Part shown: positions 8,704 to 17,605 of the stretch, piece by piece
Position numbering within the stretch: the first letter of the stretch is position 1
How the letters are laid out: each line of letters opens with the position of its first letter
Source of the DNA: JBGRQA01 sp041725895
GTDB taxonomy: Bacteria; Bacteroidota; Bacteroidia; Bacteroidales; Marinifilaceae
Reading direction: 5' to 3'
DNA: 64,000 nt
Assembly (NCBI GenBank): GCA_041725895.1
Contig: JBGRQA010000008.1
Coordinates: forward strand, 124,001-188,000
Position numbers and translations under genes: made by a program
Notes under the pieces: model-generated
Databases searched by the model: none
What the model saw: the letters and a program-made list of their open reading frames with translations, nothing else
Told to the model about the DNA's origin: nothing

Positions 8704-8721
8704 AATTTAAAACATTCAAAT

Positions 8722-10332
8722 ATGTCTGATACCATTACCCCCAATCTTGAAGTAAGTTATTTGGAGTATCAGGGAAAGTACAAAGGTCTTTTCGCTTGGA
8801 TCTTCTCCACCGATCACAAGCGAATTGGTCTACTGTATCTGTACAGTATGCTGGTCCTGTTCAGCGTTGCAGCCATTCTGGGCTTACTCATGAAAATTGA
8901 ATTGATCGCACCCGGCAAAACCATTATTGAGGCTCAAACCTACAATGGCTTTTTTACCCTACACGGCATCACAATGATCTTCCTGATTGTGGTGCCCGGA
9001 CTACCGGCCGTTTTCGGCAACTTTTTCCTGCCGCTGATGATTGGAGCAAGGGATGTAGCCTTCCCCAGAATTAATCTTTTATCGTGGTGGCTCTACCTTC
9101 TGGGAGCCTTAACTGCCCTTTCCTCCCAGTTTTTGGGTGACGGTGCTCCGGATACCGGATGGACTTTCTATGCCCCCTACAGTTTCCGGACAGGAACAAA
9201 TATGCTACCCGCAGTAACAGGAGCCTTTATCCTGGGGTTCTCCTCCATTTTAACCGGACTGAACTTTATTGTTACCATGCACCGAATGCGGGCTCCCGGC
9301 ATGACCTGGATGAAGATGCCTCTTTTCCCCTGGGCACTCTACGGAACTGCCTGGATACAGGTGCTGGCCACACCAATTGTTGGAGTTACCCTTTTAATGA
9401 TTGTAATGGAACGCACCCTCAACATCGGGTTCTTTGATCCGGCTTTGGGGGGAGATCCCATTCTTTACCAGCACCTGTTCTGGATCTACTCCCATCCCGC
9501 TGTTTACATCATGATTCTTCCGGCCATGGGAGCCATTTCGGAAATCATCCCCACCTTTGCCCGCAAAACCATCTTCGGCTACAAGGCAATTGTAGTATCA
9601 ACCCTTGCCATTGCTTTTGTTGGTTATTTTGTTTGGGGACACCACATGTTTACCTCGGGAATGAGTGGGGTGGCACTGTACACCTTCTCCATCCTGACCT
9701 TTTTTGTAGCCATTCCCAGTGCCATCAAAATATTCAATTGGGTAGCCACCCTTCACAAAGCTTCCATCAATATCGAAACACCATTCCTGTGGGCTTTATG
9801 CTTCCTTTTTGTTTTCATGATAGGGGGATTGTCAGGTTTGGTACTTGGGGCCTTGTCCACCAATGTTCACCTGCACGATACGGCATTTGTTGTGGCCCAT
9901 TTCCATTTTATCGTATTTGGAGGAACCGGCTTCGCCTTTTTGGGTGCAATGCACTACTGGTTTCCCAAGATGTATGGACGCATGTATGATAAAACCTGGG
10001 CCAATATCGGTTTAGCTACTTTCTTTACCGGCTTCTGTACCCTTTACCTCCCAATGTTTTACCTGGGAATTACAGGGATGCCTCGCCGATACTACGATTA
10101 CGTGAGCGATTTCCACGGCCCTAATATTGTTTCCTCTATGGGAGCTATGATTATGATTGCCGGTCTGTTTATCATCATCACCAACCTGGTACGTTCTGCC
10201 AGTCGCGGCGTGAAGTGTACGAACAACCCCTGGGAAGGGATTACCCTGGAATGGCAAACAGCCAGTCCCCCCAGTCTTATAAACTTTGAAGAGATTCCTG
10301 TTGTAACCAAAAGTCCTTATAGCTATGACTAG
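8722..10332 (+). CDS. ctaD: caa3-type cytochrome c oxidase subunit I (CtaD), A2-type
   Basis: A 536-residue, 12-helix heme-copper oxidase core. Visible ligands include the CuB His-Tyr region in YSHPAVY, the His-His pair in WGHHMF and the heme ligands in VAHFHFIVFGG. Family knowledge: A1 oxidases have a Glu in GHPEVY, whereas A2 oxidases carry a Tyr-Ser pair (YSHP), as in Thermus caa3. This protein therefore belongs to the A2 group, pumping protons with D- and K-channels. It overlaps ctaE by eight bases. Confidence 0.96.
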   Translation: MSDTITPNLEVSYLEYQGKYKGLFAWIFSTDHKRIGLLYLYSMLVLFSVAAILGLLMKIELIAPGKTIIEAQTYNGFFTLHGITMIFLIVVPGLPAVFGNFFLPLMIGARDVAFPRINLLSWWLYLLGALTALSSQFLGDGAPDTGWTFYAPYSFRTGTNMLPAVTGAFILGFSSILTGLNFIVTMHRMRAPGMTWMKMPLFPWALYGTAWIQVLATPIVGVTLLMIVMERTLNIGFFDPALGGDPILYQHLFWIYSHPAVYIMILPAMGAISEIIPTFARKTIFGYKAIVVSTLAIAFVGYFVWGHHMFTSGMSGVALYTFSILTFFVAIPSAIKIFNWVATLHKASINIETPFLWALCFLFVFMIGGLSGLVLGALSTNVHLHDTAFVVAHFHFIVFGGTGFAFLGAMHYWFPKMYGRMYDKTWANIGLATFFTGFCTLYLPMFYLGITGMPRRYYDYVSDFHGPNIVSSMGAMIMIAGLFIIITNLVRSASRGVKCTNNPWEGITLEWQTASPPSLINFEEIPVVTKSPYSYD

Positions 10333-10942
10333 TAGTATTGAACATATCTTAGAACACCGGGACGACGAGGCGTCCAAAATTGGAATGTGGATCTTCATCT
10401 TTACCGAACTCCTGCTTTTCGGTGGACTCTTTGTCACTTATTCGGTATATCGTTACCTAAATCCCCTGGCCTTCCATTTGGGAGCCGAAGAGTTAAGTGT
10501 TATGGTAGGAACCATCAACACCGTAATCCTACTGGTGAGCAGCATGACCATAGCCATGTCGATTACTGCACTACAGAAACACCAGAAGAAACTGGCTTTG
10601 GGCCTGATGTGGATCACACAATTTCTTGCACTGGTATTCATCGTTAACAAATACTTTGAATGGTCCGGGAAAATTGCACACGGCATCTATCCGGGAAGCG
10701 AAATTCTTCAGCAAACCAGTCAGGGCGAAGTCCTGTTCTTTGGTTTGTACTATGCCATGACAGGATTGCATGCCCTTCACATACTTGTGGGGATGGTCTT
10801 TATTGGCTACGTAATGGTATTGGTTCAAAAAGATCTGGTTACCTCCGACAATTTTGCCATCATGGAAAACAGTGGCCTTTATTGGCACCTGGTAGACCTG
10901 ATCTGGATCTTCCTATTCCCTTTGTTTTATCTAATCACTTAA
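10325..10942 (+). CDS. ctaE: Cytochrome c oxidase subunit III (CtaE)
   Basis: A 205-residue protein with about five membrane helices, including the family segments FTELLLFGGLFVTY, FGLYYAMTGLHALHILVGM and the C-terminal YWHLVDLIWIFLFPLFYL. It starts inside the end of ctaD (8-base overlap), implying coupled translation. Subunit III stabilises the oxidase core and proton uptake. Confidence 0.95.
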   Translation: MTSSIEHILEHRDDEASKIGMWIFIFTELLLFGGLFVTYSVYRYLNPLAFHLGAEELSVMVGTINTVILLVSSMTIAMSITALQKHQKKLALGLMWITQFLALVFIVNKYFEWSGKIAHGIYPGSEILQQTSQGEVLFFGLYYAMTGLHALHILVGMVFIGYVMVLVQKDLVTSDNFAIMENSGLYWHLVDLIWIFLFPLFYLIT

Positions 10943-10952
10943 TTTCAAAGCC

Positions 10953-11240
10953 ATGAGTAAAGAGGCCCATCATCATATCGTAAGCTATAGAAGCTACGCC
11001 TACGTATTAATCGCCCTACTGGTTATGACAGCCATTTCCGTGGCGGTTACTCAAATTGAACTCGACTCACTCTCGGTTACAGTTGCCCTACTACTGGCCT
11101 GCTGTAAATCTCTGATGGTGCTCATGATATTTATGCACCTCAAATTCGATAAGAAATTTTATGCCTATATGGTGGCCGGTATCTTTATGCTATTGGCCTC
11201 TGTTATTATCATCACGTTTATTGACTACTTATACCGTTAA
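10953..11240 (+). CDS. ctaF: Cytochrome c oxidase subunit IV family protein (CtaF)
   Basis: A 95-residue protein with three hydrophobic segments and the conserved CCKSLMVLMIFMHLKFDKK region of bacterial subunit IV proteins. A His-rich start (SKEAHHHIVSY) is common in Bacteroidota members. It sits between ctaE and ctaC with gaps of 10 and 3 bases. Confidence 0.92.
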   Translation: MSKEAHHHIVSYRSYAYVLIALLVMTAISVAVTQIELDSLSVTVALLLACCKSLMVLMIFMHLKFDKKFYAYMVAGIFMLLASVIIITFIDYLYR

Positions 11241-11243
11241 ACT

Positions 11244-12188
11244 ATGTTCTCAAAAGGAATTGCTGATGCATCAAATTTTGTAAAAGGTGTAGATACTGCT
11301 TTTATGGTTATTCTGGGAGTCTGTTTCTTCTTTCTCATAAGCATAACCGTTACCATGATCTGGTTTGTTTTCCGGTATCGGAAATCCAAAAACCCCAAAG
11401 CAACACAAATCCACGGAAGTGTGTCTTTGGAAATCCTTTGGACTGCCATTCCAACGGCAATTGTTATGGTGATGTTTTATTTTGGCTGGACTGGCTGGAA
11501 ACCAATGCAGGAAGTCCCCGAAAATGCTTTCAATATTAAAAGTGTTGGCCGGATGTGGAACTGGCAGTTTGAGTATGAGAATGGGAAAATTACCGATACC
11601 CTCTATGTCCCCAAAGACAGAGCCGTAAAATTGGATCTGGTAGCCATGGATGTTCTTCACAGCATGTACATCCCCGCCTTTCGGGTTAAACAGGACTTGG
11701 TACCGGGAAAAGAATCTTTTCTCTGGTTTGTAGCTGGCAGGGAAGGCAACTTCGACCTGTTCTGCACCGAGTATTGCGGGATGCAGCATTCCTATATGCA
11801 AACCTCAGTGGTTGTTATGGATCAGGGAAAGTTCGATGAATGGTACATCGATACAACACAGTTGGCCACTGTAGTTTCAGACAAACCCGGGGCCATCGGC
11901 TATAGTATTGTGAAACGCAACGGATGCCTGGCCTGCCATTCCCTGGACGGATCAAAACTGGTTGGTCCCACATGGAAAGGACTGTTAGGCCGAACTGCAA
12001 CCGTAATCACCAAAGGAAAAAGCCGAGAAATTATTGTAGACAGTGATTACATTCGTAAATCAATTTATGAACCCAATGCCGATGTGGTAAAAGGTTACAA
12101 CAAAGGTCTGATGATATCCTATAAAAATGAGCTCAATGAAGAAGACATCAAGGAGATCCTCGAATTCTTTAAAACTCTTAGCGAGTAG
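11244..12188 (+). CDS. ctaC: Cytochrome c oxidase subunit II with fused cytochrome c domain (CtaC, caa3)
   Basis: A 314-residue protein: two N-terminal membrane helices, a cupredoxin domain with the CuA site CTEYCGMQHSYM (Cys at residues 174 and 178), then a class I cytochrome c domain with CLACH at residues 228-232 and a distal Met probably in GLMISYKNEL. The fused heme c makes this a caa3 oxidase. The gene order ctaD-E-F-C places subunit II last, unlike the usual ctaC-first order. The end overlaps ctaB by about 60 bases in another frame. Confidence 0.95.
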   Translation: MFSKGIADASNFVKGVDTAFMVILGVCFFFLISITVTMIWFVFRYRKSKNPKATQIHGSVSLEILWTAIPTAIVMVMFYFGWTGWKPMQEVPENAFNIKSVGRMWNWQFEYENGKITDTLYVPKDRAVKLDLVAMDVLHSMYIPAFRVKQDLVPGKESFLWFVAGREGNFDLFCTEYCGMQHSYMQTSVVVMDQGKFDEWYIDTTQLATVVSDKPGAIGYSIVKRNGCLACHSLDGSKLVGPTWKGLLGRTATVITKGKSREIIVDSDYIRKSIYEPNADVVKGYNKGLMISYKNELNEEDIKEILEFFKTLSE

Positions 12189-13056
12189 AAGAGCCAAACT
12201 TTCTACATTGCTGGATTTGGCCAAAATCCGTATTGCCATTCCAGTAGCCCTATCCTGCCTGACGGGATACTTGCTATTTCAGCCCCATTTCTCACAAGAA
12301 CTGATTCTGGTAGTGGTTGGCATTCTCCTCATCGTAGGCGGCGCATCGGCACTGAATCACATTCAGGAGCACAAACGGGATGCCCTAATGCACAGAACCC
12401 GCTACCGTCCCATCCCCTCCGGTAAAATATCTTCAAAAGAAGCAGCTGTTTGGAGCATTCTTTTCCTACTATCCGGAGGCATCCTGTTGGCTTGGGGAGG
12501 CACTCCGGAAAGCATTCTTCTGGCCCTCTTCTCCATAGCCTGGTACAACCTGGTATATACACCTTTGAAACAAATAACAGCCTTTGCCGTTGTTCCGGGT
12601 GCACTAAGTGGAGCTTTTCCCCCGTTAATCGGTTGGTTGGGAGCAGGAGGCGAATGGTTTCACCCAACCATTCTGGCCGTTGCCCTCTTCTTCTTTATCG
12701 GACAAATTCCGCATTTCTGGCTTCTATTAATGATCCACAACGAAGATTACAAACGCGCCGGATTCAAAGTTCTTACAGATATTTTCACTCCAATGCAATT
12801 GAATCGAATTACACTAGTCTGGACATTGGCAACAATCGTTGTGGCCCTGCTTCTTCCATCCTTCATTATCATCTCCTCCCCCTGGTTAATGGGAGCATTG
12901 GCCATCAGTTCGCTCTGGATATTCACCATGAGCTTTTTCCTTTTGATCATTAAGCAGGATCAAAATAAACTCAAAGGCATCTTTCTCCGTCTCAATCTTT
13001 TCTTCTTACTGGTAATGATTCTAATAAACCTTAACAGCTATTACTCTTCACTCTAA
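12127..13056 (+). CDS. ctaB: Heme O synthase (protoheme IX farnesyltransferase)
   Basis: A UbiA-family prenyltransferase of about 309 residues and eight or nine helices. The first Asp-rich region is replaced by NHIQEHKRDALMHRTRYRPIP, the heme O synthase form of the NxxxDxxxD motif, and HNEDYKRAGFKVL is the second conserved loop. It adds farnesyl to heme b, giving heme O for the oxidase. The ATG at 12127 (or 12136) lies inside ctaC and would give a basic, Ser-rich N terminus; a start after the ctaC stop is possible, so the N terminus is uncertain. Confidence 0.93.
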   Translation: MSSMKKTSRRSSNSLKLLASRRAKLSTLLDLAKIRIAIPVALSCLTGYLLFQPHFSQELILVVVGILLIVGGASALNHIQEHKRDALMHRTRYRPIPSGKISSKEAAVWSILFLLSGGILLAWGGTPESILLALFSIAWYNLVYTPLKQITAFAVVPGALSGAFPPLIGWLGAGGEWFHPTILAVALFFFIGQIPHFWLLLMIHNEDYKRAGFKVLTDIFTPMQLNRITLVWTLATIVVALLLPSFIIISSPWLMGALAISSLWIFTMSFFLLIIKQDQNKLKGIFLRLNLFFLLVMILINLNSYYSSL

Positions 13057-13079
13057 TGTTTTCCTATAACAAACATTAG
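13053..13079 (+). terminator. Hairpin overlapping the ctaB stop
   Basis: CTAATGTTT / AAACATTAG forms a 9-bp stem with a 9-base loop, and the ctaB stop codon lies in its left arm. No T tract follows, so termination is uncertain; it may only stabilise the 3' end of the caa3 mRNA. Confidence 0.4.
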
Positions 13080-13235
13080 TAATGTTTGGTAAACAAACAG
13101 TACCCAATTGGAATAAAATCAAATTTCACCTTTCATCCTCCCGCAAGTTTTTTTTATTTTGACAACCAATTCACTAACTTTATAAGTATCTGATACGGTT
13201 CTAATAAAAACCTGTTGTTCAAAAAACTTCAAGCT

Positions 13236-13553
13236 ATGAAAAATGTATGGATGCTACTTTTGGTAAGTGGATTGCTCCTGTCTTGCCAAACCAATAGTAA
13301 GAAAACAGAGTCAAAAGAAAAGACAGAAGTCTCTAAAATAATGGATATCCAGGAATTGGAACTGGATGTAAAAGGCATGACTTGCACCGGATGCGAAAAA
13401 TCAGTAGAGAATGGTTTGAAACAAATTGATGGAGTAGTAGAGGTTAAAGCATCCCATAAAGAAAACAAGGTCCTTATTAAGATAGAGAAGAACAAAATGG
13501 ATCGGGAAGCCATAAACCAGAAGATTGAAACCATTGGCTATTCCGTTCAATAG
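13236..13553 (+). CDS. Lipoprotein with heavy-metal-associated (HMA) domain
   Basis: A 105-residue protein with a lipoprotein signal (WMLLLVSGLLLSCQ), a charged Lys/Glu/Ser linker and one HMA domain with the metal site GMTCTGCE. This ferredoxin-like fold binds Cu(I) or similar ions through the two Cys. Its export and the position downstream of the caa3 oxidase genes suggest periplasmic copper handling, which is inference. The ATG at 13236 gives a normal signal peptide; an upstream TTG at 13215 would add seven residues. Confidence 0.85.
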   Translation: MKNVWMLLLVSGLLLSCQTNSKKTESKEKTEVSKIMDIQELELDVKGMTCTGCEKSVENGLKQIDGVVEVKASHKENKVLIKIEKNKMDREAINQKIETIGYSVQ

Positions 13554-13577
13554 ATTGCACCAGTAGAATAGTACCGT

Positions 13578-13976
13578 ATGAAAGAAAAACCAAAAGGAGA
13601 ACTAGCGATCCAGGTAGTAGCTATGCCGGCCGACACCAACCCAACAGGAGATGTTTTTGGGGGTTGGTTGGTTTCCCAAATGGATATTGCCGGTGGAGTT
13701 TTCTGCCGAAAAATAGCTAAAGGAAGAGTAGCTACCGTAGCAATTAATTCCATCACCTTTAAACTGCCCGTATTCATAGGGGATATCCTTTGCTGCTATG
13801 TGGATTTGATCAAAATTGGAAGATCTTCAATAAATGTCCACATCGAGGCCTGGGTAAACAGGGAATACGAGGAAGGAGACAGCATAAAGGTAACCGAAGG
13901 GGATTATACCTACGTAAAAGTAGATGAAAACAGAAAACCAGCCCGGATCAAAACAGATCTTCAGTTCAAAAAATAA
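13578..13976 (+). CDS. YciA-like acyl-CoA thioesterase (hotdog fold)
   Basis: A 132-residue single-domain hotdog thioesterase. The signature NPTGDVFGGWLVSQMDIAGG includes the catalytic Asp of the YciA/BACH family; VATVAINSITFKLPVFIGD is the central strand. It hydrolyses acyl-CoA to free acid. It follows the HMA gene by 24 bases. Its partner pathway cannot be read from the neighbours. Confidence 0.9.
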   Translation: MKEKPKGELAIQVVAMPADTNPTGDVFGGWLVSQMDIAGGVFCRKIAKGRVATVAINSITFKLPVFIGDILCCYVDLIKIGRSSINVHIEAWVNREYEEGDSIKVTEGDYTYVKVDENRKPARIKTDLQFKK

Positions 13977-14088
13977 AAACCGATTGGATTCTATTACTTG
14001 CTCTTATATATTCCCTCTCCTTGCCTCGGGAAAGGAATAAATAACAAAACTTAACCTAATAAAGGGTTCTTTCTTAGTTCAATCATTG

Positions 14089-14096
14089 TATATTTG
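14089..14096 (+). promoter_or_regulatory. -7 promoter box of pyrD
   Basis: TATATTTG is an exact match to the Bacteroidota -7 consensus TAnnTTTG. It lies 19 bases before the pyrD start codon, giving a leader of about a dozen bases. The -33 element is weak. Confidence 0.6.
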
Positions 14097-14115
14097 CATA
14101 ATAAAAGAGTAAGAG

Positions 14116-15159
14116 ATGAGTTTTTACAAATTAGTTATACTTCCCGTTCTTCTTAAGTTTGATCCGGAGAAGATCCATTTGTTCACTTTTAAGTGCTTTA
14201 AGGTATTTCAGAACTACAGCCTAACCCGCTCCATCATTGGAGCTCGTTTCAAATTGGAGGATCCCTTGCTGGAAACGGAAGTCTTTGGACTAAAATTCCC
14301 CAACCCTGTTGGCTTGGCGGCAGGCCTCGATAAAAATGCAGAAGCCTTTGATTTGTTAGGACAAATGGGATTTGGCTTTGTCGAAATTGGTACGGTTACT
14401 CCTAAAGCTCAACCCGGGAATCTTGAACCCCGTTTGTTCCGGTTTATTAATGATAAAGCTCTGGTCAACCGCATGGGATTTAACAATGAGGGCGTTGAGG
14501 AGATCGTCAACCGTCTTCGGAAGCGGAAAACCAAAGTCATGATTGGTGGTAATATTGGCAAGAATAAGGTGACACCAAACGACCAGGCCATCCGGGATTA
14601 CCTTAGTTGCTTTGAAGCATTGTATCCCGTTGTGGATTATTTTGCCGTGAATGTAAGTTCGCCCAACACGCCTAACTTAAGAGAACTTCAGGATAAGGAA
14701 CCACTAAAACGTCTGTTAAACGACTTAATGGAGCTGAATCGAAGTAAAGAAGTTTCGAAACCAATTCTTCTGAAAATTGCTCCCGATCTAACCGACAGTC
14801 AGCTGGATGATATCATTGAGATTGTAAAAGAAACCTCCATTGCAGGCATTGTTGCTACCAATACAACTGTTTCGAGAGATGGGCTAACCTACACAAGGGA
14901 AGATATTGAAGCAGTTGGAGAAGGTGGTTTAAGTGGAGAACCCTTAAAGAAGCGCTCTACACAAGTTATTCGATACATCAATGAAAAATCAGAGGGAAGC
15001 ATTCCAATTATTGGAGTTGGAGGTATTATGAGTCCGGAGGATGCACTGGAGAAAATGGAAGCAGGAGCTTCCCTTGTTCAGATCTATACCGGGTTCATCT
15101 ATGAAGGACCGGACCTGGTTAAAGCGATCAATAAAAAAGTTATTGAAACCAGAAAATAA
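14116..15159 (+). CDS. pyrD: Dihydroorotate dehydrogenase (quinone), class 2
   Basis: A 347-residue TIM-barrel flavoenzyme. It has the N-terminal membrane-associating helix typical of class 2 enzymes (FYKLVILPVLLKFDPEKIH), the FMN region NPVGLAAGLDKNAEA, the catalytic-Ser loop NVSSPNTPNLR and the C-terminal GVGGIMSPEDALEKMEAGAS. It oxidises dihydroorotate to orotate in pyrimidine synthesis, passing electrons to the quinone pool, which links it to the respiratory genes nearby. It stands alone with its own promoter and hairpin. Confidence 0.96.
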   Translation: MSFYKLVILPVLLKFDPEKIHLFTFKCFKVFQNYSLTRSIIGARFKLEDPLLETEVFGLKFPNPVGLAAGLDKNAEAFDLLGQMGFGFVEIGTVTPKAQPGNLEPRLFRFINDKALVNRMGFNNEGVEEIVNRLRKRKTKVMIGGNIGKNKVTPNDQAIRDYLSCFEALYPVVDYFAVNVSSPNTPNLRELQDKEPLKRLLNDLMELNRSKEVSKPILLKIAPDLTDSQLDDIIEIVKETSIAGIVATNTTVSRDGLTYTREDIEAVGEGGLSGEPLKKRSTQVIRYINEKSEGSIPIIGVGGIMSPEDALEKMEAGASLVQIYTGFIYEGPDLVKAINKKVIETRK

Positions 15160-15164
15160 CGCAG

Positions 15165-15189
15165 ATGGAGAGGTGTGGAATCTCTCCAT
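15165..15189 (+). terminator. Hairpin after pyrD
   Basis: ATGGAGAG / CTCTCCAT forms an 8-bp stem with a 9-base loop, starting six bases after the stop codon and followed by TAATTCTTTT. It is a plausible but weak intrinsic terminator. Confidence 0.55.
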
Positions 15190-15425
15190 TAATTCTTTTC
15201 CTAAACCTAACCCCCCCCTATTACCAATGAGAAATACATTAGCAAAATTCGCAAATTGAGGTCCCTATAGAAAAAACTGACTTTGCTTACACCTCTTTCT
15301 TTAATTCTTATTCGAAACCAAAAAGCAACTTTCTTTCCTTGAAATTTGTTAAATTTAGAGTGTCAATATATCCCTTTCGAAAATGGATATTTGAATACCT
15401 GCACCACAAAACTCTATACTATTAG

Positions 15426-15824
15426 ATGATTGCTATAAACTTAGTTTTCGGGACATTCTTTATTGGGTTAGGCTTTATTATAGGAAAGAAGCCAGAGTTA
15501 ATTTCTAAACTGAATTTATTGGCTGAAGATCAGAAAGAGAAAGTCGATCCAAACGTTTTTGTTCCTGTTGTTAAATGGACATTTATTATTACCGGATTAA
15601 CCGTTATCATTGGCAGTACAATTAGCTACTGGCTCAACTGGCCACTGGGATTGATGCTGTCGATTTTTATCCCCATAATCATTATGGCCCTTCTCCTTAA
15701 TATTGAAGGACGAAAACTGGAGTTTAAGAAATTTCCGGAGAAGAACAAAGAAAAGGCATTTGCAGTTATCTTTATAATTGTAGCCCTTTCCATTGCTGTA
15801 TTTATTATCTTTTCCAGAGGATAG
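15426..15824 (+). CDS. Small membrane protein, DUF3784-like
   Basis: A 132-residue protein with four hydrophobic helices; the N-terminal helix is followed by KKPELISKLN, and a Lys-rich loop (EFKKFPEKNKEKAF) precedes the last helix. The topology resembles DUF3784 membrane proteins, but I am not certain of the family. No conserved catalytic residues are visible and there is no operon context. Confidence 0.6.
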   Translation: MIAINLVFGTFFIGLGFIIGKKPELISKLNLLAEDQKEKVDPNVFVPVVKWTFIITGLTVIIGSTISYWLNWPLGLMLSIFIPIIIMALLLNIEGRKLEFKKFPEKNKEKAFAVIFIIVALSIAVFIIFSRG

Positions 15825-15993
15825 ACACAGTAAAAAAAGCAAAGGAAAACCATCCTGCATTTAACCAATACCTCACTGTATAACCTCTTCAAACGGTCTT
15901 TATTCGAAAAGATCATCATAAACCAATGCTTGTTTGGCTTATCTATAATAGCACCTTCCCTGTGCTCTTTGAATCTTCCACTATAAGAATGAA

Positions 15994-16031
15994 TTTGTGT
16001 CCGTATTTCGCTTCAAAAATACGGACACAAA
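15994..16031 (-). terminator. gltA terminator hairpin
   Basis: TTTGTGTCCGTATTT and its exact reverse complement form a 15-bp perfect stem with an 8-base loop. It begins four bases after the citrate synthase stop codon on the minus strand. The stem is AT-rich at both ends, so it can act in either direction. Confidence 0.8.
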
Positions 16032-16035
16032 CACC

Positions 16036-17340
16036 TTATTTTGCAGGGGTGGTAGACACTTCGTCCAGTTTCTGCAGCAACCACCTATTGGTAACACTCT
16101 TGGGTCGAATAATTGGTTGCCCTAAACCACGGGCTAGAATATCCTGGGCACAGAATCCCAACACCCTGGAAACACCAAACATTACAGTGTAGTAATCAAA
16201 GTTGTCAACACCATAATGATACAACAAAGAACCCGAAATAGCATCCACATTGGGCCATGGATTGGCTACTTTTCCTCCTTTGTAAGTTTTCAATACCCGG
16301 GGAACCACGGAGAACAGTTTTTTCACGATCTGGAAGTATTCATTACTGGAACAGAACTTATCGCCAAATTCCATAAAGGCCACAAACCGAGGATCGGTAG
16401 CACGCAATACAGCATGACCGTAACCGGGGATAACCTTACCGGAATCCAAGGTTTTATTCACATAATCTTCCAACTCCTTTTCGGAGGGGTAAGCACCAAT
16501 TTCCTCATGTACCTTAATGATAAACCTCAGACACTCCTGATTCGCCAATCCGTGCAAAGGACCTGCAAGGCCATTCAAGCCTGCAGAGGAGGCATAGTAG
16601 ATGTTGGACAAAGCCGAACTTACTACCCGGGAAGTAAACGCACTTACATTTCCTCCTTCGTGATCGCAATGCAACACCAGATACAATCTGATTAGATCCG
16701 CAAATTCTTCTCCTGCACCGGGGATTCCCAGCATATTCGCCATATTTCCTGCCCAATCAAGTTCCGGATTATATGGTATTAACTTACCATCCAAAAAACG
16801 GATGCGGTAAATTCCCGCAGCCAAAGAGGGAAGCTTGGCAATCAAATCCAATGCATCCTCCAAAGTAGCATCCCAAAACTCACTTTTAGGAAGGCCTTCC
16901 TGGTACTTTTTCTTAAACACCGAATTCCCTTCCATCGACAAAATACCGAGACTAAGCATAGTCATTGGGTGAGTATCTTTGGGCAATGCCCTTAAAACCT
17001 CCCAGGTATATTCGGGAATATGAGTGCGTTTCTTTAAATCTTCCTGCAACAAAATCAAATCCTTCTCCTCCGGAAACTTTCCCGTGCACAAAAGAAAGAA
17101 AATCTCCTCCGGAAGCTTATCTGAAAATTCCGGAGCGGTTATTCCACTAATATGCAATCCCGAATAGGGATCTACGTACGAAGTATTGCAAGCCATGGCG
17201 ATGAGCCCCCTCATCCCTCCAAATATCTGCCGCGTGGTAACTTCCGAAATAACAGTATCTTTGTGCTTCTCCAGGATCTGATCAATCTCCTGTTTCAGTA
17301 CTCCAATGTGTAGCCGTATTTCTTCTTTAAGCTGAGCCAT
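16036..17340 (-). CDS. gltA: Citrate synthase
   Basis: A 434-residue enzyme of the Bacteroidota citrate synthase type. The conserved LVLHCDHEGGNVSAFTSRVV carries the first catalytic His, GPLHGLANQECL the second, and GYGHAVLRATDPR the substrate loop with a catalytic Asp. It condenses acetyl-CoA with oxaloacetate, feeding the TCA cycle that supplies the respiratory chain. It is a single-gene unit with its own terminator. Confidence 0.95.
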   Translation of the reverse strand: MAQLKEEIRLHIGVLKQEIDQILEKHKDTVISEVTTRQIFGGMRGLIAMACNTSYVDPYSGLHISGITAPEFSDKLPEEIFFLLCTGKFPEEKDLILLQEDLKKRTHIPEYTWEVLRALPKDTHPMTMLSLGILSMEGNSVFKKKYQEGLPKSEFWDATLEDALDLIAKLPSLAAGIYRIRFLDGKLIPYNPELDWAGNMANMLGIPGAGEEFADLIRLYLVLHCDHEGGNVSAFTSRVVSSALSNIYYASSAGLNGLAGPLHGLANQECLRFIIKVHEEIGAYPSEKELEDYVNKTLDSGKVIPGYGHAVLRATDPRFVAFMEFGDKFCSSNEYFQIVKKLFSVVPRVLKTYKGGKVANPWPNVDAISGSLLYHYGVDNFDYYTVMFGVSRVLGFCAQDILARGLGQPIIRPKSVTNRWLLQKLDEVSTTPAK

Positions 17341-17605
17341 TGCTTCTTTAATTAATATTTTAACTTATATTGATCAATACATGCGTAAAACCGCATCCAT
17401 AAAGAGGTTACCTACATAAGATACAAAAAAACAAGCTAATTTTCAGGCACTTTCCCAGTATTCCTGAACAATTCAGATGCAGTACAAAATTCTGCACCCA
17501 ATTAGTTGAAGGATTTCTTATACAAGTTGTAAATTTTGATGTAAATTAGTGTTAAGTAATCACTCAGCAGAAAAACAAGCTTGCAACACAGCTCACTATT
17601 TCGAA

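Noticed and set aside
15926..16192. 88-codon plus-strand ORF at the end of gltA
   Set aside because: Overlaps the gltA terminator and 3' end in antisense; no features.
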